This document shows, one piece after another, positions 10,489 through 22,439 of a DNA stretch of 64,000 nucleotides. Numbering within the stretch: position 1 is the first letter of the stretch; each line of letters starts with the position of its first letter. Position numbers and translations under genes: made by a program. Origin of the DNA: Cryptomeria japonica (Eukaryota > Streptophyta > Pinopsida > Cupressales > Cupressaceae); assembly GCF_030272615.1 (NCBI RefSeq), contig NC_081412.1, forward strand, positions 41,038,791-41,102,790. The letters are read 5' to 3'. The notes under the pieces are model-generated. The model did no database searches, was not told the origin of the DNA, and saw only the letters and a list, made by a program, of their open reading frames with translations.

Positions 10489-12585
10489 CCAATATTTTAA
10501 ATCATTGTATAATTTTTAGATTTTTGACAGTAAGTGCAATGATAATTTTAAGCATGGTAGCTGGACAAAAAGGGCCAACGGGTTTGGAAAATGGTATTCC
10601 AGCTATGTTATTAATTTGCTTTTGGTACATTTAGAGGAGAACCATATCTATGACAGAGGGAAACATTGATTGATTTTGATAGATGGTATGGGACCATCAC
10701 ATGTGGTTTGACCTTCAGGCCACAAGCAACTTGGGGTAGAGTAATCTTTTCTAACTCTACCCAATGGAGTAGTTACTTTTTCTCTCTTGAATTGCTTGTT
10801 CATGGACAATTCTTGAGGCTCTACTTTTCTTAAAGTAATTGTTATCCATGAGCATTAGTTAGTTTTCTTTTGGTAGCGTATTTTCCTTCTGTTGAAGTTT
10901 CCCTATCCAAGTAATTTGTTTTGGGTCTACTCTGCAACTGGTCTGCTTCACCAAATATTCTAGATTCTCATTTCATTCCTGTGAAATGAACATCCCCAAC
11001 TAGAGCCACTGATAGTACTAAAAATAACTACACATAAATTTTCATATTTGAGCTAAAATATTGGTCATTTTGGTTTTATTTTTTTCCCTCGGTGAAAGTT
11101 CAAGGTATAGGGTTTAGGGTTTGTGAATATCTGATTAAGTCATGTTATCGGTTCTCATGAGGTAAAGACTAGTTTACTAATGGCCCTATCAATTAGCACA
11201 TGTTTCAAATGGACGAAGATGTTATGATCTAGGCAAAAAGGTGCTTGATTTCTAATTTACAAAGGATGGTGGGCAATGTGATCACATGGTAAAGTGCAAA
11301 CATATCTGATGGCCCTTGTATCCCTAGGATAGAAGTTAGAAGATGATTATGGACTGCGGCATCACGAGATGATGGCCCATGTCCTAGGCTGACCAAGAAG
11401 ATTGACGGTGGGAATGCTGACAGCATTGGGTTAGAAGATGATATGGTATTGCTATGTCATGTGTTTAATGGGTCCACAAGCCATGATGGAAGGTCAATAG
11501 CATATTGACCATTAGTGATCGTTTGATTTTCCAGGCTAGGTAGGATCTACTGCTGAGTTTCAAATTGATTTTTAAAAGGGTCATTAAAGGTATTGGTTGC
11601 CACTCGTGCGGGAAAGATAGGATAAAAAAATGCAGGCTTGTCGACTTGGAACAAATAGTGACAAGTTGTGAAACTTAGATGCCGACTCATTCCAGAAGGA
11701 ATAATTTAAAATTTTCTACTAAGTCAAAATTGATTAGACAAGAAAAGATGATGTCTCAAAGGTGTGAAAGGATTGGGATAGCTTCTGAGTTAGAGATAAA
11801 GGATCACCAGTTTCCTCGATGAATTCAGAGATCGCCTATTGATAGGGATTCTAAAGCAAAAAATGTACACTCAAGGAAGAATAAAATCAGAACAAAATTA
11901 TTCGCACAAGATGAGCCTTGGCAGGAATATAGTGGATTTGATAGGCATGATTTCTAGAATCCATAGCTGGCAGGTTGAGTTGAAAGCACCAGAATGATGA
12001 TTTTTCATGTGAAAGAGCATCACTAGATGAAGTGTTTTGACTAAAAATACAATAGGGTGGTGACTTAATTGGTAGGAGAGAAAAGAAGCCTTTTCATTCT
12101 CGAAGAATAGTTCTTTCTGCTGCAAGAAAGATGATGTTTGAGCAGGGTTGTAAATGGAGTTGTTGTATGCTCTATGATACTAGATGGATGTTTTCTCTCC
12201 TATGTGAGTATGTTTATTGTCAAAGGGCTTGTGAAAGTGAGAAGGGTTTCCAAAGGGGGCGTGAAAGCCCTTTCTTATGAATAAAGGCCACACATGGCAC
12301 AACCTTTGCTTCTACTCTGCCACTGGATGGCAGGGGGTTCTAGGAAGGAGCCCGTAGAGGAATGAAAGGACTTGTTCAAGTGGGAAGTAGCATCAAATCA
12401 TCTCTGTGACTGCATGGAAGTTGCGACCCCTCCCCAACATATTATGTTTCCCTTGTAGCTCCTCCTTCAACTTTCTCTGATTCTGGGCATGAAGGCTTAA
12501 GGACCTCTTCTATTTTAGAGGTGACTTTTCTTCATGCTGGGACCCAGTATCCTTTCTGAGAAGGGAGACTCTTTGTTGAACAGAA
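10489..12585 (+). other. Non-coding remainder of element E, no gene seen
   Basis: About 2.1 kb without a convincing ORF on either strand; the small ORFs at 11229-11426 (-) and 11898-12125 (-) have no recognisable motif. No RT, integrase or protease remnants could be read in any frame. It is most simply the 3' untranslated region of pol-less element E. Confidence 0.45.
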
Positions 12586-13944
12586 TGTAACATCTCATAC
12601 TCCATCCAGAAGCATCATGGTGATAATGGCGTGTCTCAAGTAGTTTTGCTTCTACCAATTTTCAATTGAAAATATTTATTCACAGGTGCCAATGCATGGA
12701 TATAGAATATCTTTGTAACATAATTGCATGTGGCATTTTATCCTAATTGCTAAGAGTAAATTTGTTGTTGACATGTGTCTTTTGGCCTCAAGCTTGTTGC
12801 TCCCTTTTCTTCTATAAAAAGGGAAATCAAGGCCATTAGATGGGTTCAGATTTTTGGGGAATCTCTTGTAGGTTTATTTTTGTCTTGTTCCTTGGGTTTT
12901 CCTAGTCTTTTTCTAGTAGTGAGTCTAAGTGAAGTGAGCAAGTTGTAAATTCATTTATAGAGAGAATAAAGAAGCGTTTAAGTGTCAAGCTTTGCATAGG
13001 TTCTTGAAGGAGTTATATGTAAATTTCATCTTGTGATGGAAGTAGTATTTTTATTCAAATAAAATTAGAATTCTGACTCTTTTCTCTCCATTGTATGATT
13101 CTATTAGTTTTTGAGTGAAATCAACCAAGGTTTTATTTTATTCAGTGTATTTTTGTGATGTATGTAGCCTTATGTTTATGCTTCGGCCCAAGGGGTCAAT
13201 GAAATTGCCTAAATAGAGTTGCAGAATGATAGGGCTTGTGCAAGGATTTTAGATAAGCAATTTGGGTTGGGATTGCAAATGAGATATACTGTAAGGCAGT
13301 ATTATCTTAGATCTTATACTATTAGATAAAATTATATCATTTCAGTTTACATTTTGTATCTTTAGGTTCCCAATGGAGTAAGGCACTAATCATTGCTTGT
13401 AACTGTCTTTAATAAATCAGCCTTGTTTCAATTTCACTAATGAATTGCTGTAATTTGTTGATTATCTAATCTCTTTTACATTTTTATGTATGTTTGATTT
13501 TTCCCACCCATCTCATGCTCTAGTTAGGTCGAGGATCATTGAAGGATTTTCCATCCTTGAGCATTCTCCCTTTCTTTCGAGTCCTTTTATGAGATAATCT
13601 GCTTTGTTTTAGTGAATCTTTGAGTGTGGTGCAGAGATCAAGAGGTTTAGTAAAGGGATTACCCTCCTAGGTTTTGCAGAGCCCAAAGTGTAGAAGGATT
13701 TATAGATCCTTGTTGTAGTTGGTAAAAGCCTAAAGGATATTGATAGTTGGAAGTGGCCTTCCATAGGTATTCAAAGGAATCAACTTGGTCTTTGCCTTGT
13801 AGCAGTGTAAACTCATTTTTTCTTGGGAACCAACAAAGGCAAGATACACCAAACCCCCAATGGACTTTGGGATCTCCCATCTTCAATAAAAAGATAAAAG
13901 GGACATCATGAAAAAAAGAGAAAGAGAGAACCATGACTACAAAT
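12586..13944 (+). mobile_element. Possible 3' LTR / promoter-like stretch of element E and flank
   Basis: A candidate LTR start (TGTAACATCTCATACTCC) lies at 12586, 15 bp after a purine-rich GAGAAGGGAGA. A good TATA-type CTATAAAAAGGG occurs at about 12811-12822, followed by a downstream stretch with AATAAAG- and AATAAAA-like signals. That order fits U3-R-U5 of an LTR. There is no second copy in the window, so both the assignment and the right end are tentative. Positions 13500-13944 hold no recognised feature. Confidence 0.35.
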
Positions 13945-14724
13945 TGTTGGCATTGCACACTCCAATGAGAAATTGTAGGTGATTGAAGGTATTGTCATTG
14001 ATGGCAACCTTGCAATCCTATAGCACCGACACCGATAGACTCTACTCCAACAGATAGTTTACTGGCAGCAGCAAAGATGTTTACTGGCACCCCAGCCGAC
14101 AAGATTTTATTTATTTCATATTGTATTTAATTGTTATATCTTTTTGTAAGCTGACAAGGCGAATTGTAATAGAACTCATATATATGTATAAGATCTTGTA
14201 GATCATTTATGTGTGAAAAGGTAGATATGAATATGGGAAGATTATTATGCAAATATTAAGGTAGATTTTGGAGTAAGGTTTATGGTTACTGTATGAGCTT
14301 AAACCAAAACTGAACCTGGCATAGAAGATGTTGAACTGAAGTAGTACATTATATTAGATTTATATAATCCATTTTGTATGTCAATGAGACTTCCCTTTTG
14401 TAATTAAGTAGTGAGCTTTAGGCAGATGGCCTTCCTGCATGTGCAGGCCCCTATTGTAAGTAATATACATTCATTGGCCAGTGAGTGAATATTATGGGTC
14501 ACAAATCCCACTGAGGTTTTTCCTACATTGGGTTTCCTCCTTAAAAGTCTTGTGTTATGGCATGCTTTCTATGTTGTGCTTATTGTTCTTATTTATTGCA
14601 TTAATTCTAGTTTATCGGTACACTGTTTTGGAATGCAATTTGTTTAATAAGATTAGAAAATCTATTAACCGGCAAGATATTGATTCACCCCCCCCCCCTC
14701 TCAGTATCTTTGGGAATCCTAACA
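13945..14724 (+). mobile_element. 5' LTR of element D
   Basis: It starts TGTTGGCATTGCACAC and ends GGAATCCTAACA, directly followed by the primer site. It includes a TATA-like run (CATATATATGTATAAG) near 14177-14192 and, near the 3' end, a run of C residues (about 14688-14698) before CTCTCAGTATC. It pairs with 19451-20226. Relative to the 3' copy it has an extra GATTGAAG near 13982, which reads like a small local duplication. Confidence 0.9.
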
Positions 14725-14726
14725 AT

Positions 14727-14738
14727 TGGTATCAGAGC
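14727..14738 (+). promoter_or_regulatory. Primer binding site, initiator tRNA-Met
   Basis: TGGTATCAGAGC lies two bases after the LTR end. It is the standard complement of the plant initiator tRNA-Met 3' end used by most Ty1/copia elements. It fixes the orientation and the 5' LTR boundary of element D. Confidence 0.92.
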
Positions 14739-14795
14739 TTGGTCCTCTTCTTTCAAAAGCCTAACATCTTGAGGAAGATTCTGACACCAATATAG

Positions 14796-15869
14796 ATGGA
14801 TAACTTGAGAAAGCAATTGGAAACAACTCTTGCAGATTATGATGCAGAAAAGTTGAAGAATATCAAACTTGAAGATGATCTGAAGGCTGCACAAGAAATC
14901 ATTCAAGGACTTCAGGAGAATCTTACTATTGATAGAAACAAAAGAAGAGAACTTCATGAGAAGATATAGAGTGATGATGATGAAAAGGAAACTCTTAATG
15001 ATCTTGTAAGGAAGAGAAGCAAGAAAACACGACCTTGAGGAATGAGATGCAAGATATGACTATGAAATTTTGTCAAGACATTGAAGATATAAAGAAGAAT
15101 GAAGATGAATTGGCTAGGAGAATCAATGATGCTGGAAATGAAAAATCTAAGACTCAGTCATGAAAATGATATGTTAAAGACAGATCTAATTCACTTGGAA
15201 CATGATAAAACTGAACTCATGAGACAGAAGGATTTCTTGGAAAATGAGTTGGCTATTGCAAATCAACATAAAGAGAAATTCAAGAAAAGTTCAGAAGAAC
15301 TTGATGATATGCTGAAAAATCAGAAACCTAACAAAGATACTAATAGTCTTGGCTTTGAAGTGGGTGAAAGCTCTAGTACTGCAAACAATCATGATCATAG
15401 TAAACCGGTAAGACAACCCAATGCCTACAAATTTAATGGGAAATTAATTAACTGTAACAAGTATGGTCATAGAGAAAATCAGTGTAGATATAGAAACTAT
15501 CAAAGAACTAATGCACCCACCAGTCAATGTTCAAAATGCAACAAAATTGTTCATAATTCAAAAAACTACATAATGAATGTAAGATGTTATGTTTGTGGAA
15601 GATTTGGACACTTATCTAATCAATGCAGAACACAAACCGACATAGGATATGGAAAAGCTATTCAGAAAAACAATGTGACTTGTTATGCTTGTAACAAGAT
15701 TGGACATATTAAATTTTTTTGTAGAAGTAAGACTTTACCAGAAAATAATAAAGGACCCAGTTTGAAAGGTAAAGAAAAGGTTGAAGAGGTAAATCAAGAA
15801 TTTTCAAAACAATGGATTAGAAAGTTAGATCTGAATGTTAATGAAGCTATTCCTTCACCAATAGAATAG
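14796..15869 (+). pseudogene. Coiled-coil plus zinc-knuckle gag of element D
   Basis: The ATG at 14796 opens a frame rich in heptad-like Leu/Lys/Glu residues (coiled coil), closed by a TAG after 57 codons. After a frameshift region around 14970-15098 the frame 15099-15869 (256 codons) continues the coiled coil. It then gives four zinc-knuckle units: two intact CX2CX4HX4C (CYVCGRFGHLSNQC and CYACNKIGHIKFFC) and two degraded (CNKYGHRENQC lacking the first Cys; CSKCNKIVH lacking the Gly and last Cys). A normal copia gag has a UBN2-type capsid domain before a single knuckle. Here no capsid domain is evident. It is a nucleocapsid-type protein that would bind RNA. It is broken by at least one stop and one frameshift. 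Confidence 0.75.
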
Positions 15870-16213
15870 AGTAATACTCCATCGGCAGGAGATTCTTCAT
15901 CTAACTATGAGATAAACCTTTGGGGGTATGGCAACTAATTAAAAATCATGCTAGTTTACCCTTGGTTGATGGTAAGAAGATGAATTGCTTCTTTACCGGT
16001 AGATGAGTTAAGTTTTTACTTAACCGATAAGCCTTTATTGTGGCAGTTGAAGGAAATGACATTATAAAGCAAGTGTTTTTCACTCTTTTTCACTCACCTA
16101 GCATTCAAATTTTCTGAGAGTGCGAAAAACCCAAGCGAAGGCATCCATAGTGAGAAGTGAAGCAAAATATTTTCAAGCATTCATACCTAAAAGCAGATTA
16201 AGGTATTTATCAA
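15870..16213 (+). other. Spacer between the two ORFs of element D
   Basis: No ORF is evident. The spacer contains several CCGGTA or CCGATA phrases (accggtaga, aaccgataag), which recur elsewhere in element D, and a CACTCTTTTTCACTCACC repeat. It could hold the leader for the second ORF, but no promoter can be asserted. Confidence 0.4.
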
Positions 16214-19141
16214 ATGGCTTCCTCGTTTGCACCTGAATTCATTGCAAATGCTACTATAATTGAAGTGATTAAATTCCCTAGGCCCATATTTAAAATTATA
16301 CCCGAAGTAGTGAAGTAGGATGATACCCTAGGTGCATTCTCTAAAATACACAAAGGAGTTGCTTATGTAGAAGACCCTAGGATATACATACATTGTCATA
16401 TTGAGGAACTAGGTGCTGATGAGATAATGAACATGTATAGGACTGTAATTTGTGATGAGAATGGTAATGTGAAACTGGAACACAAGATAATTGAAACCCT
16501 AGGTTTTGTGGAGATACTTAGCATTCTTGATTTTCCCAAGGAAGTTGTAAGAATTTTGCTAAGCAGAGTTCATGGGGAATTCTTTTGGCTTGAATTCATC
16601 CATAAGATTACAAGAGAAGCAGTTAGGGAAGTGATTGGCTTACCTTCCATTGGTAGCAGGCCTGATAAAACTAAGAAAGTTCCAAACAACACTATAATTA
16701 CCCTAACTGGTGCAACCCATGACAACAGATCCTTGAGAGTCAATGATGTGAAAGATATAAATGTCAGATTCATTAGCATGATACTATGATACAAAACTAC
16801 ACATGCTAACAGATTAAACTCTGTTTCTAGTTTATGTATCAAGAGTGCTTATGACATGGTGAACAGTAACACTAACATTGCCATATGTGAATGGCTAAAG
16901 GATGAATTGATTGATAACCTAAAGAAAATTAAGGGTGACAAGAAAGGTACTTTCAAATTTGGTAACTTACTTGTATGCCTAATGCTATACATTACTAAGG
17001 AATTTCCCGGTATAGGTAGAAAATAATTTGGTTTTGATATACCGGTAAGTAAACAACTTTTGGATATCTTAACCAACATGGGAGATGACAGGGAAAACAA
17101 CATATTTGAATACTTTCAAGCATTTAAGGCTAAAATGAAGACAAGGGTAAGACTATCTCAGAGCATAGTTGACAAATATCAAAAGGAAATATTTTTTGTT
17201 ATTAAGAAAGATGAAATCTGGATGGAAGTAGTGGTTCCTAGAACTGTTTGGGTGACAGAAATGGGTTATGAGGCTGATGAAAACATAATTGAGACATATG
17301 CTAAAGCCCTACTTGAGCCCCTAGATAACCTGAAGAAAAAATATTTGGTAGTGTTGATTCCATAGAAAAAGGTGTTGAAACATTGAAACAAAGGAAGAAA
17401 AGAGAACAATCTATCAAAAAAGCAACAAAACAGGCCAAAAAAATCAAGGAAAACATATTGAATATGACTTGTATTAAGGAAAGCAACTTGGAAGGGATAC
17501 AACTGGAAGCTCATATTTCACCAGTTGGAACTGCATCTGATAGTGAAATCCTAACTGAGTTTAAGAGAGTAGAAAGAAAAAGAAAACCTTCACCGGTACC
17601 CGCTCCTACACCAAAGAGAACAAGAAGGAAACAATAGGCAATAAGGCCCCCAACAAAGAAAATGACACCAAGGAAAAAGAAGGACAAACAATTTATTCCT
17701 CCTTTAGAAAATCTTTTGAATGAAATAACGAATGATGGAAACTTGTCAAATGTCAGCAAATTGTATAATACTTTTACCAATGAAGAAAAGGAAAGCATAG
17801 AAAACAGTATCATTCTACACTTAGACATATATAAGAAATTTTTGATAGATGTTGTAGATGATCTACCAAGTGATTTGTATAGAAGACTAGATGCAAAAAG
17901 ACTAGCTATTATGGAACTGGATAAGAAGATAAAGATAGAAAAACTACTTGCAGTAAACCTAGTGATATCAGTAGAAGAAATTGATGAACTGATAAGTGGG
18001 GCAAATAGGACTGTATTTTCCACTAAGCCACTGGCTGAGAATATTGAAATGGAAACACATATTGAGCAAATAGATGGAAATATTGAGATTGGGGTTGAAA
18101 CACATACTGAACAATCAGATGGTCCCCTTGGTACTGGAATGGTAACTAGTGCACACACTAAAAAAATTACAAAGTTAGAAAATAGGCAGTGGACAATTCT
18201 GAGGTACATACCAAGAAACCAATAGTAAACACTGAGACTTCATCAGAGAAACTGACAGAAGAAAACACTGGGAAACATGAAGAGAAATAGGTTGAGACAA
18301 AGACAGTGCCACTGGCAACTACTGAGAAACCCAAACCTTTGCTAGTTGACATGCAGACACAAATTGGCCTACCTGAGGTTAACATAAGCAAAGAGGTTAC
18401 TGACACCGACGGAACACAAATTGTTAAGGTAGTTGGACAATCTTCTGGTTCTTCCTTGATAGAATTCAGACCAACAAATGTGACAGAGGTATTATTGGAT
18501 TCCATCAAGAAAATCATAGAGTGTAATGCACAGGCATATAAGGCTATTGATGACACAATTCCTTTATTGAAATTGATAGCACCCAAGTGCAATGTGGACA
18601 ATAAAGATTCTTTGAGTCAACTAGACACATTGTCTAAGTATATCACCAACAACCTATTAACATTGATTAGATTAATGAGGAAACATTCAAAGAGAAAATA
18701 AATAAGGAAAGGGAAAAATTCTTTGATAAGACAATAAAGAAGTGCATGGGACACATAGATACCCTTTTATCGGCACTTAGCAAAACAATAATGGAATTTA
18801 AAGAGTTGTATAGGGACACATGCAAGACATATGTTTTGACAGTAGACATAGACAAGAAGATCAGTAAAGTGCAAAAAGAAATAAATAATATTGCTGATAA
18901 TCTCATCGGTTCATTTGAACCTTTATCAGTTATAGAGCAGGAGTTAGTAGAATTTGAAGAAAAACTTGAGAAGTTGGAAAAAGAAAAGGAAAGAATAAAG
19001 TTTAAGGCAAAAGAGCTTAAATGTAGACTTGGTCCTAAACTTGACATCCTCATCTCTTTGAGAAAAGAGATTTCAGAGGCACTTGTTCCAAGACTAAAGA
19101 CACCGGAAGAGCTAATGCACACCCTCACTGGTGCAATTTAA
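16214..19141 (+). pseudogene. Large second ORF of element D, uncharacterised, non-pol
   Basis: From the ATG at 16214 (MASSFAPEF...) one frame runs to 17365 with TAG at 16316, TGA at 16787 and TAA near 17024. A shift near an A-run (about 17333-17342) continues it to 18225 with one TAG at 17635. Another shift leads to 18306-18701 and 18746-19141. Together this is about 970 codons. Parts in order: an N-terminal globular segment with VHGEFFWLEFIHK and REAVREVIGLPSIG, in the style of plant 'putative transposon protein' gag-like domains; a very basic patch (RKRKPSP, PKRTRRKQ, PRKKKDK) that could be a nuclear signal; an acidic, threonine-rich middle; and a strongly charged coiled coil near the C end (about 18930-19030). 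No pol motif is seen. I cannot name a family. The length suggests a once functional accessory or second structural protein. Confidence 0.6.
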
Positions 19142-19437
19142 AGGATTGAAGCAACACTGAAGCAAAGTGAAAGGTTCACTCAGAGTTTAAATTTTGTATT
19201 GGCAGATCTATTTCAGATTGTAACCAACTGGTTATAGGATTCCAGTTGATAACTACACTCAATTGACATTTTTGACAACCTTTGTCATTGATACCAAAGG
19301 GGGAGTAGTAGAGAAGAGAAAAATACAATGACTTAGAGATCATCTACTCAGGGGGGGCACATAGTTTTGACAAGACTTTTGGACTTCAATTTTTGGATAC
19401 AATTTTGAATTTTTCTCATGGGTGTTGCCACCAATGC

Positions 19438-19450
19438 CAGAGGGGGAGAT
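19438..19450 (+). other. Polypurine tract of element D
   Basis: AGAGGGGGAGAT lies immediately before the 3' LTR, the usual copia layout and the site for plus-strand priming. Confidence 0.88.
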
Positions 19451-20226
19451 TGTTGGCATTGCACACTCCAATGAGAAATTGTAGGTATTGTCATTGATGG
19501 CAACCTTGCAATCCCATAGCACCAACAAGCACGGACACTAACAAACTCTACACTGGCATATAGTTCACCGCCAGCGACAAAGATGTTTACCGACACCCCA
19601 GCCGACAAGATTTTATTTATTGCATATTGTATTTAATTGTTATATCTTTTCATAAGCCGACAAGGCAGATTTTAATAGGACTCATATATATGTATAAGAT
19701 CTTGTAGATCATTTATGTGTGAATAGGCAGATATGAATATGGGAAGATTATTATGCGAATATTATGGCAGATTTTGGAGTAAGGTTTATGGTTACTGTAT
19801 GAGCTTAAACTAGTACTGAACCTGGCATAGTAGATGCTGAACTGAAGAAGTACATTATATTGGATTTATATAATCCATTTTGTAAGTCAGTGACACTTCC
19901 CTTTTGTAATTAAGCAGTGAGCTTTAGGCAGTTGGCCTTCTTGCATGTGCAGGCCCCTATTGTAAGTAATATCCATTCATTGGCCAGTGAGTGAATATTG
20001 TGGGTCACAAATCTCACCGAGGTTTTTCCCACATCAGGTTTCCTCATTAAAATTCTTGTGTTATGGTGTGCTTTCTATGTTTTTCTTATTGTTCTTTTTT
20101 ACTGCATTAATTATGGTTTAAGGTACACTATTTTGGAATGCAATTTGTTTAATAAGATTAGAAAATCTGTTAACCAACAAGATACTGATTCACCCCCCCC
20201 TCTTAGTATATTTGGGAATCCTAACA
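19451..20226 (+). mobile_element. 3' LTR of element D
   Basis: It is 776 bp, collinear with 13945-14724 over its whole length, including the C-run (about 20192-20199) and the CCTAACA end. It is followed by caaac, matching the left flank caaat at four of five positions. The two LTRs differ at a modest number of sites, so the insertion is not very recent. Confidence 0.9.
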
Positions 20227-20798
20227 CAAACTAGTAAGGTTATCGTACTATGAGTCATGAAAAGAAAAATACCAAAAATTACAAAGCAAAAGACAAAGTT
20301 CGCAAAGTAACTTAAGTATAAAGATATGCAAGAGAGAGGATCATTGAGTGGAGTGCATGTCCCCATGTTAAAGCGATTGCGTACACCTTATTGGGAGAAA
20401 TTAACTTAAGGTGCATGATAAACCCAAAAAGGATATGACGATATCACAATAATAAGCCCCCAAGAGAGGACAAATCAAAGGATAATGGTCACAAAACACA
20501 AAGCACAAGGTGGTTTCACTTAACTCTAGAGTTAGTATGCTTGTTATGATACCCAATGTATATCATGTGTATATATATATCCATAGAATTATCCTCATCC
20601 TCCAAAGATAGGAAACCATCATGGAAGAAGGGCACATGTGTCTTTTGAGTCAACATAGGAGAGACCAAAATAGATCTCTATGCTTTGAATTTTCCTCAAG
20701 TAGACAACACTAGGGACAACAAATAGAAGAATTGAAAGAAAAATAGAAGATCACAAACAATCTAGAGAGGATAGAGAGAATCTACGATGCTAATGAAG
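20227..20798 (-). other. Non-coding 3' part of element C, no gene seen
   Basis: No ORF is seen on either strand. On the minus strand it follows the acidic segment of element C, so it is probably that element's 3' untranslated region, into which D inserted. It includes a short (TA)n run near 20570. Confidence 0.35.
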
Positions 20799-21473
20799 CT
20801 AATCAAGCATGCCATTTTTCCCCCGATCTTTCTCATTATTGTTTTGGGAAGGTGAAAAAAAAATAAGAGGAGTGACATCAAGCACAATGGATGGAGCTAT
20901 CACAAGTTCCAAACTAGGACCATGCTCTAATGATGAGTCACTTTGTTTGTCACTAGGAACTAAGATTAATGCTTTTGAAAATTTCTCAAATAAATCATTG
21001 TCAACATCAATATATTCATATTCATCATCAAAAATATTAGGTTCAACATTTTCATCATTAACAAAATTCTCACCTATTTCCTCATCAAGATTAACAAAAA
21101 TAGGAGCTCTAATAGGAATAGATCTTGAACCATCATTCATCTTAATCATTTTGCGTCTTGGAAAATTTGGTTGAACATATTTATTAGGGGAAAGTTGAGA
21201 AAATTGTATTATATCAAGGGTTGGTCTCTTGGGGGAAGAAATGGTTTGAGAAGCAAGTTCATGAGCTCTAGCATGACATCCCTATTGGTGTTCTCTTGCA
21301 CAATGATTTCTTTTAGTTTTAGCCAAAGGTTGTGAAGGTTTAGGTTCATCAAGTGTAGGCTTACTTTTTTCTTTGAAGGAAAAAAGAATAGGAGGTGGTC
21401 TTTTAGGTTGAACAATAGGAGAGGTCAGACGCTTCCCTTTGTAAGATGTAAGACAAAGAACCACACCATACAA
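20799..21473 (-). pseudogene. Acidic C-terminal segment of element C polyprotein
   Basis: On the minus strand, 21473-21282 gives a Pro/Lys-rich segment. After stops, 21149-20799 gives an acidic segment with DEEIGENFVNDENVEPN and a DDEYEYIDVDNDLFEKF motif. It follows the protease-like ORF of the same strand and matches no pol domain. Its place and composition recall the acidic ORF of element E (9166-10488), though on the opposite strand and in a different element. Confidence 0.5.
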
Positions 21474-21631
21474 GGGAGCAATAAATGGTGTAGGAAGGAG
21501 ACCAGGTCCATCATGAGGAGGAGGAATAGGTCTATCCTAGGAAGGAATAATATGTTTAGTCTTAGGAGAAGGAATAAATTGATTCTTATGAGGAAGATAT
21601 TTTGTATCCTCGAAGGAAGAACAAACCCATC

Positions 21632-22420
21632 CTAAGCAAAAGGAATAGAATATTCCTTAGGAGAAAGAATATCAATTTCCCTAGGAGGAAGGATAGAGTT
21701 ATCCGTAAGAAGAGGTATATGATTATTATTTGGAGGAAGACTAAGTGTTGGATTTATAGGTTTTCTCAAAGATAAGATCATCTCATTCTTCCATTTTTGA
21801 CAAGATTGAAAAAGAGAATCACTTCTAGGTTTAAGAGGTTGGAATTGTTCAGACCAAAAGTAATCAAGACAAAAATCTCTTTTCCTAACCATGGGTTGGT
21901 ACATGCTATGATTAACAATCATGATTTTGTCATCAAGAGGAAATTTTAAGCATTTATGAACAATAGAAGGGATCACTTTGACGGAAGAGAGCCAAGGATG
22001 TCCCAACTTCACATGAAATTTTTCCAATATAGGAATGATAAAAAAGTTAACATATAAAGTTTTAGTACTAGCATCAATGGGAAGAGAAATAGAACCAATG
22101 ATGGGACAAGAGAAACCATCAAATATTTTAATCACCACATTAGATTTCTCATATGTGACTTGATACAATTGTAAGCTATAAATAAATTCTCCAGTTATCA
22201 CATTAGCAATACAAGCCAGATCAATAAGCACTTCTTGAGAGGGTATGCCTTTGATTATTGCATTGATATATAATGGGCTATCGGGTGCTTCAATAGTCTC
22301 ACTAGGATCAAATGTAATGCATGTTTTAGGAGGTTTTGTTTTGTCAACAAGGTTCACCACATTATTAGATTCAAGGCCAACATCATTGGGAGAGAAGGAA
22401 AGATGACTAGTCTCAATCAC
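21632..22420 (-). pseudogene. Retropepsin-like domain of element C
   Basis: The 262-codon minus-strand ORF carries a retropepsin-like core. It has YINAIIKGIPSQEVLIDLA, then NVIT, then a flap-like region and the C-terminal strand HVKLGHPWLSSVK, matching the LGRPW-type strand of gypsy proteases. The catalytic D-[ST]-G is altered to D-L-A, so activity would be doubtful even if expressed. Family role: aspartic protease that cuts the gag-pol polyprotein. The tail has a Pro/Leu-rich stretch. No RT follows on this strand. Confidence 0.65.
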
Positions 22421-22439
22421 ATTAGTGGAATGGGAAGGT

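Larger units (their letters stand above)
13945..20226 (+). mobile_element. Complete element D: pol-less copia-type LTR retrotransposon
   Basis: The 6.3-kb element has LTRs of 780 and 776 bp beginning TGTTGGCATTGC and ending CCTAACA. A tRNA-iMet primer site follows the 5' LTR and a polypurine tract precedes the 3' LTR. Flanks are caaat (13940-13944) and caaac (20227-20231), a 5-bp duplication with one mismatch. Inside are a coiled-coil/zinc-knuckle gag and a long second ORF of unknown type. I could read no protease, integrase, RT or RNase H in any frame. This fits a non-autonomous element (gag-bearing, of the kind called TR-GAG or LARD) that needs pol in trans. The LTRs differ by scattered substitutions and an 8-bp indel near 13982. 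Confidence 0.85.

Noticed and set aside
14727-14738. tRNA gene fragment
   Set aside because: Only the 12 bases complementary to the tRNA 3' end are present, at the exact place of a primer site.
17511-18209. 232-codon ORF on the minus strand within element D
   Set aside because: It is the antisense shadow of the D second ORF; the sense frame has the biased, charged composition and continues across neighbouring ORFs. The antisense product is a Ser/Phe/Ile-rich artefact.
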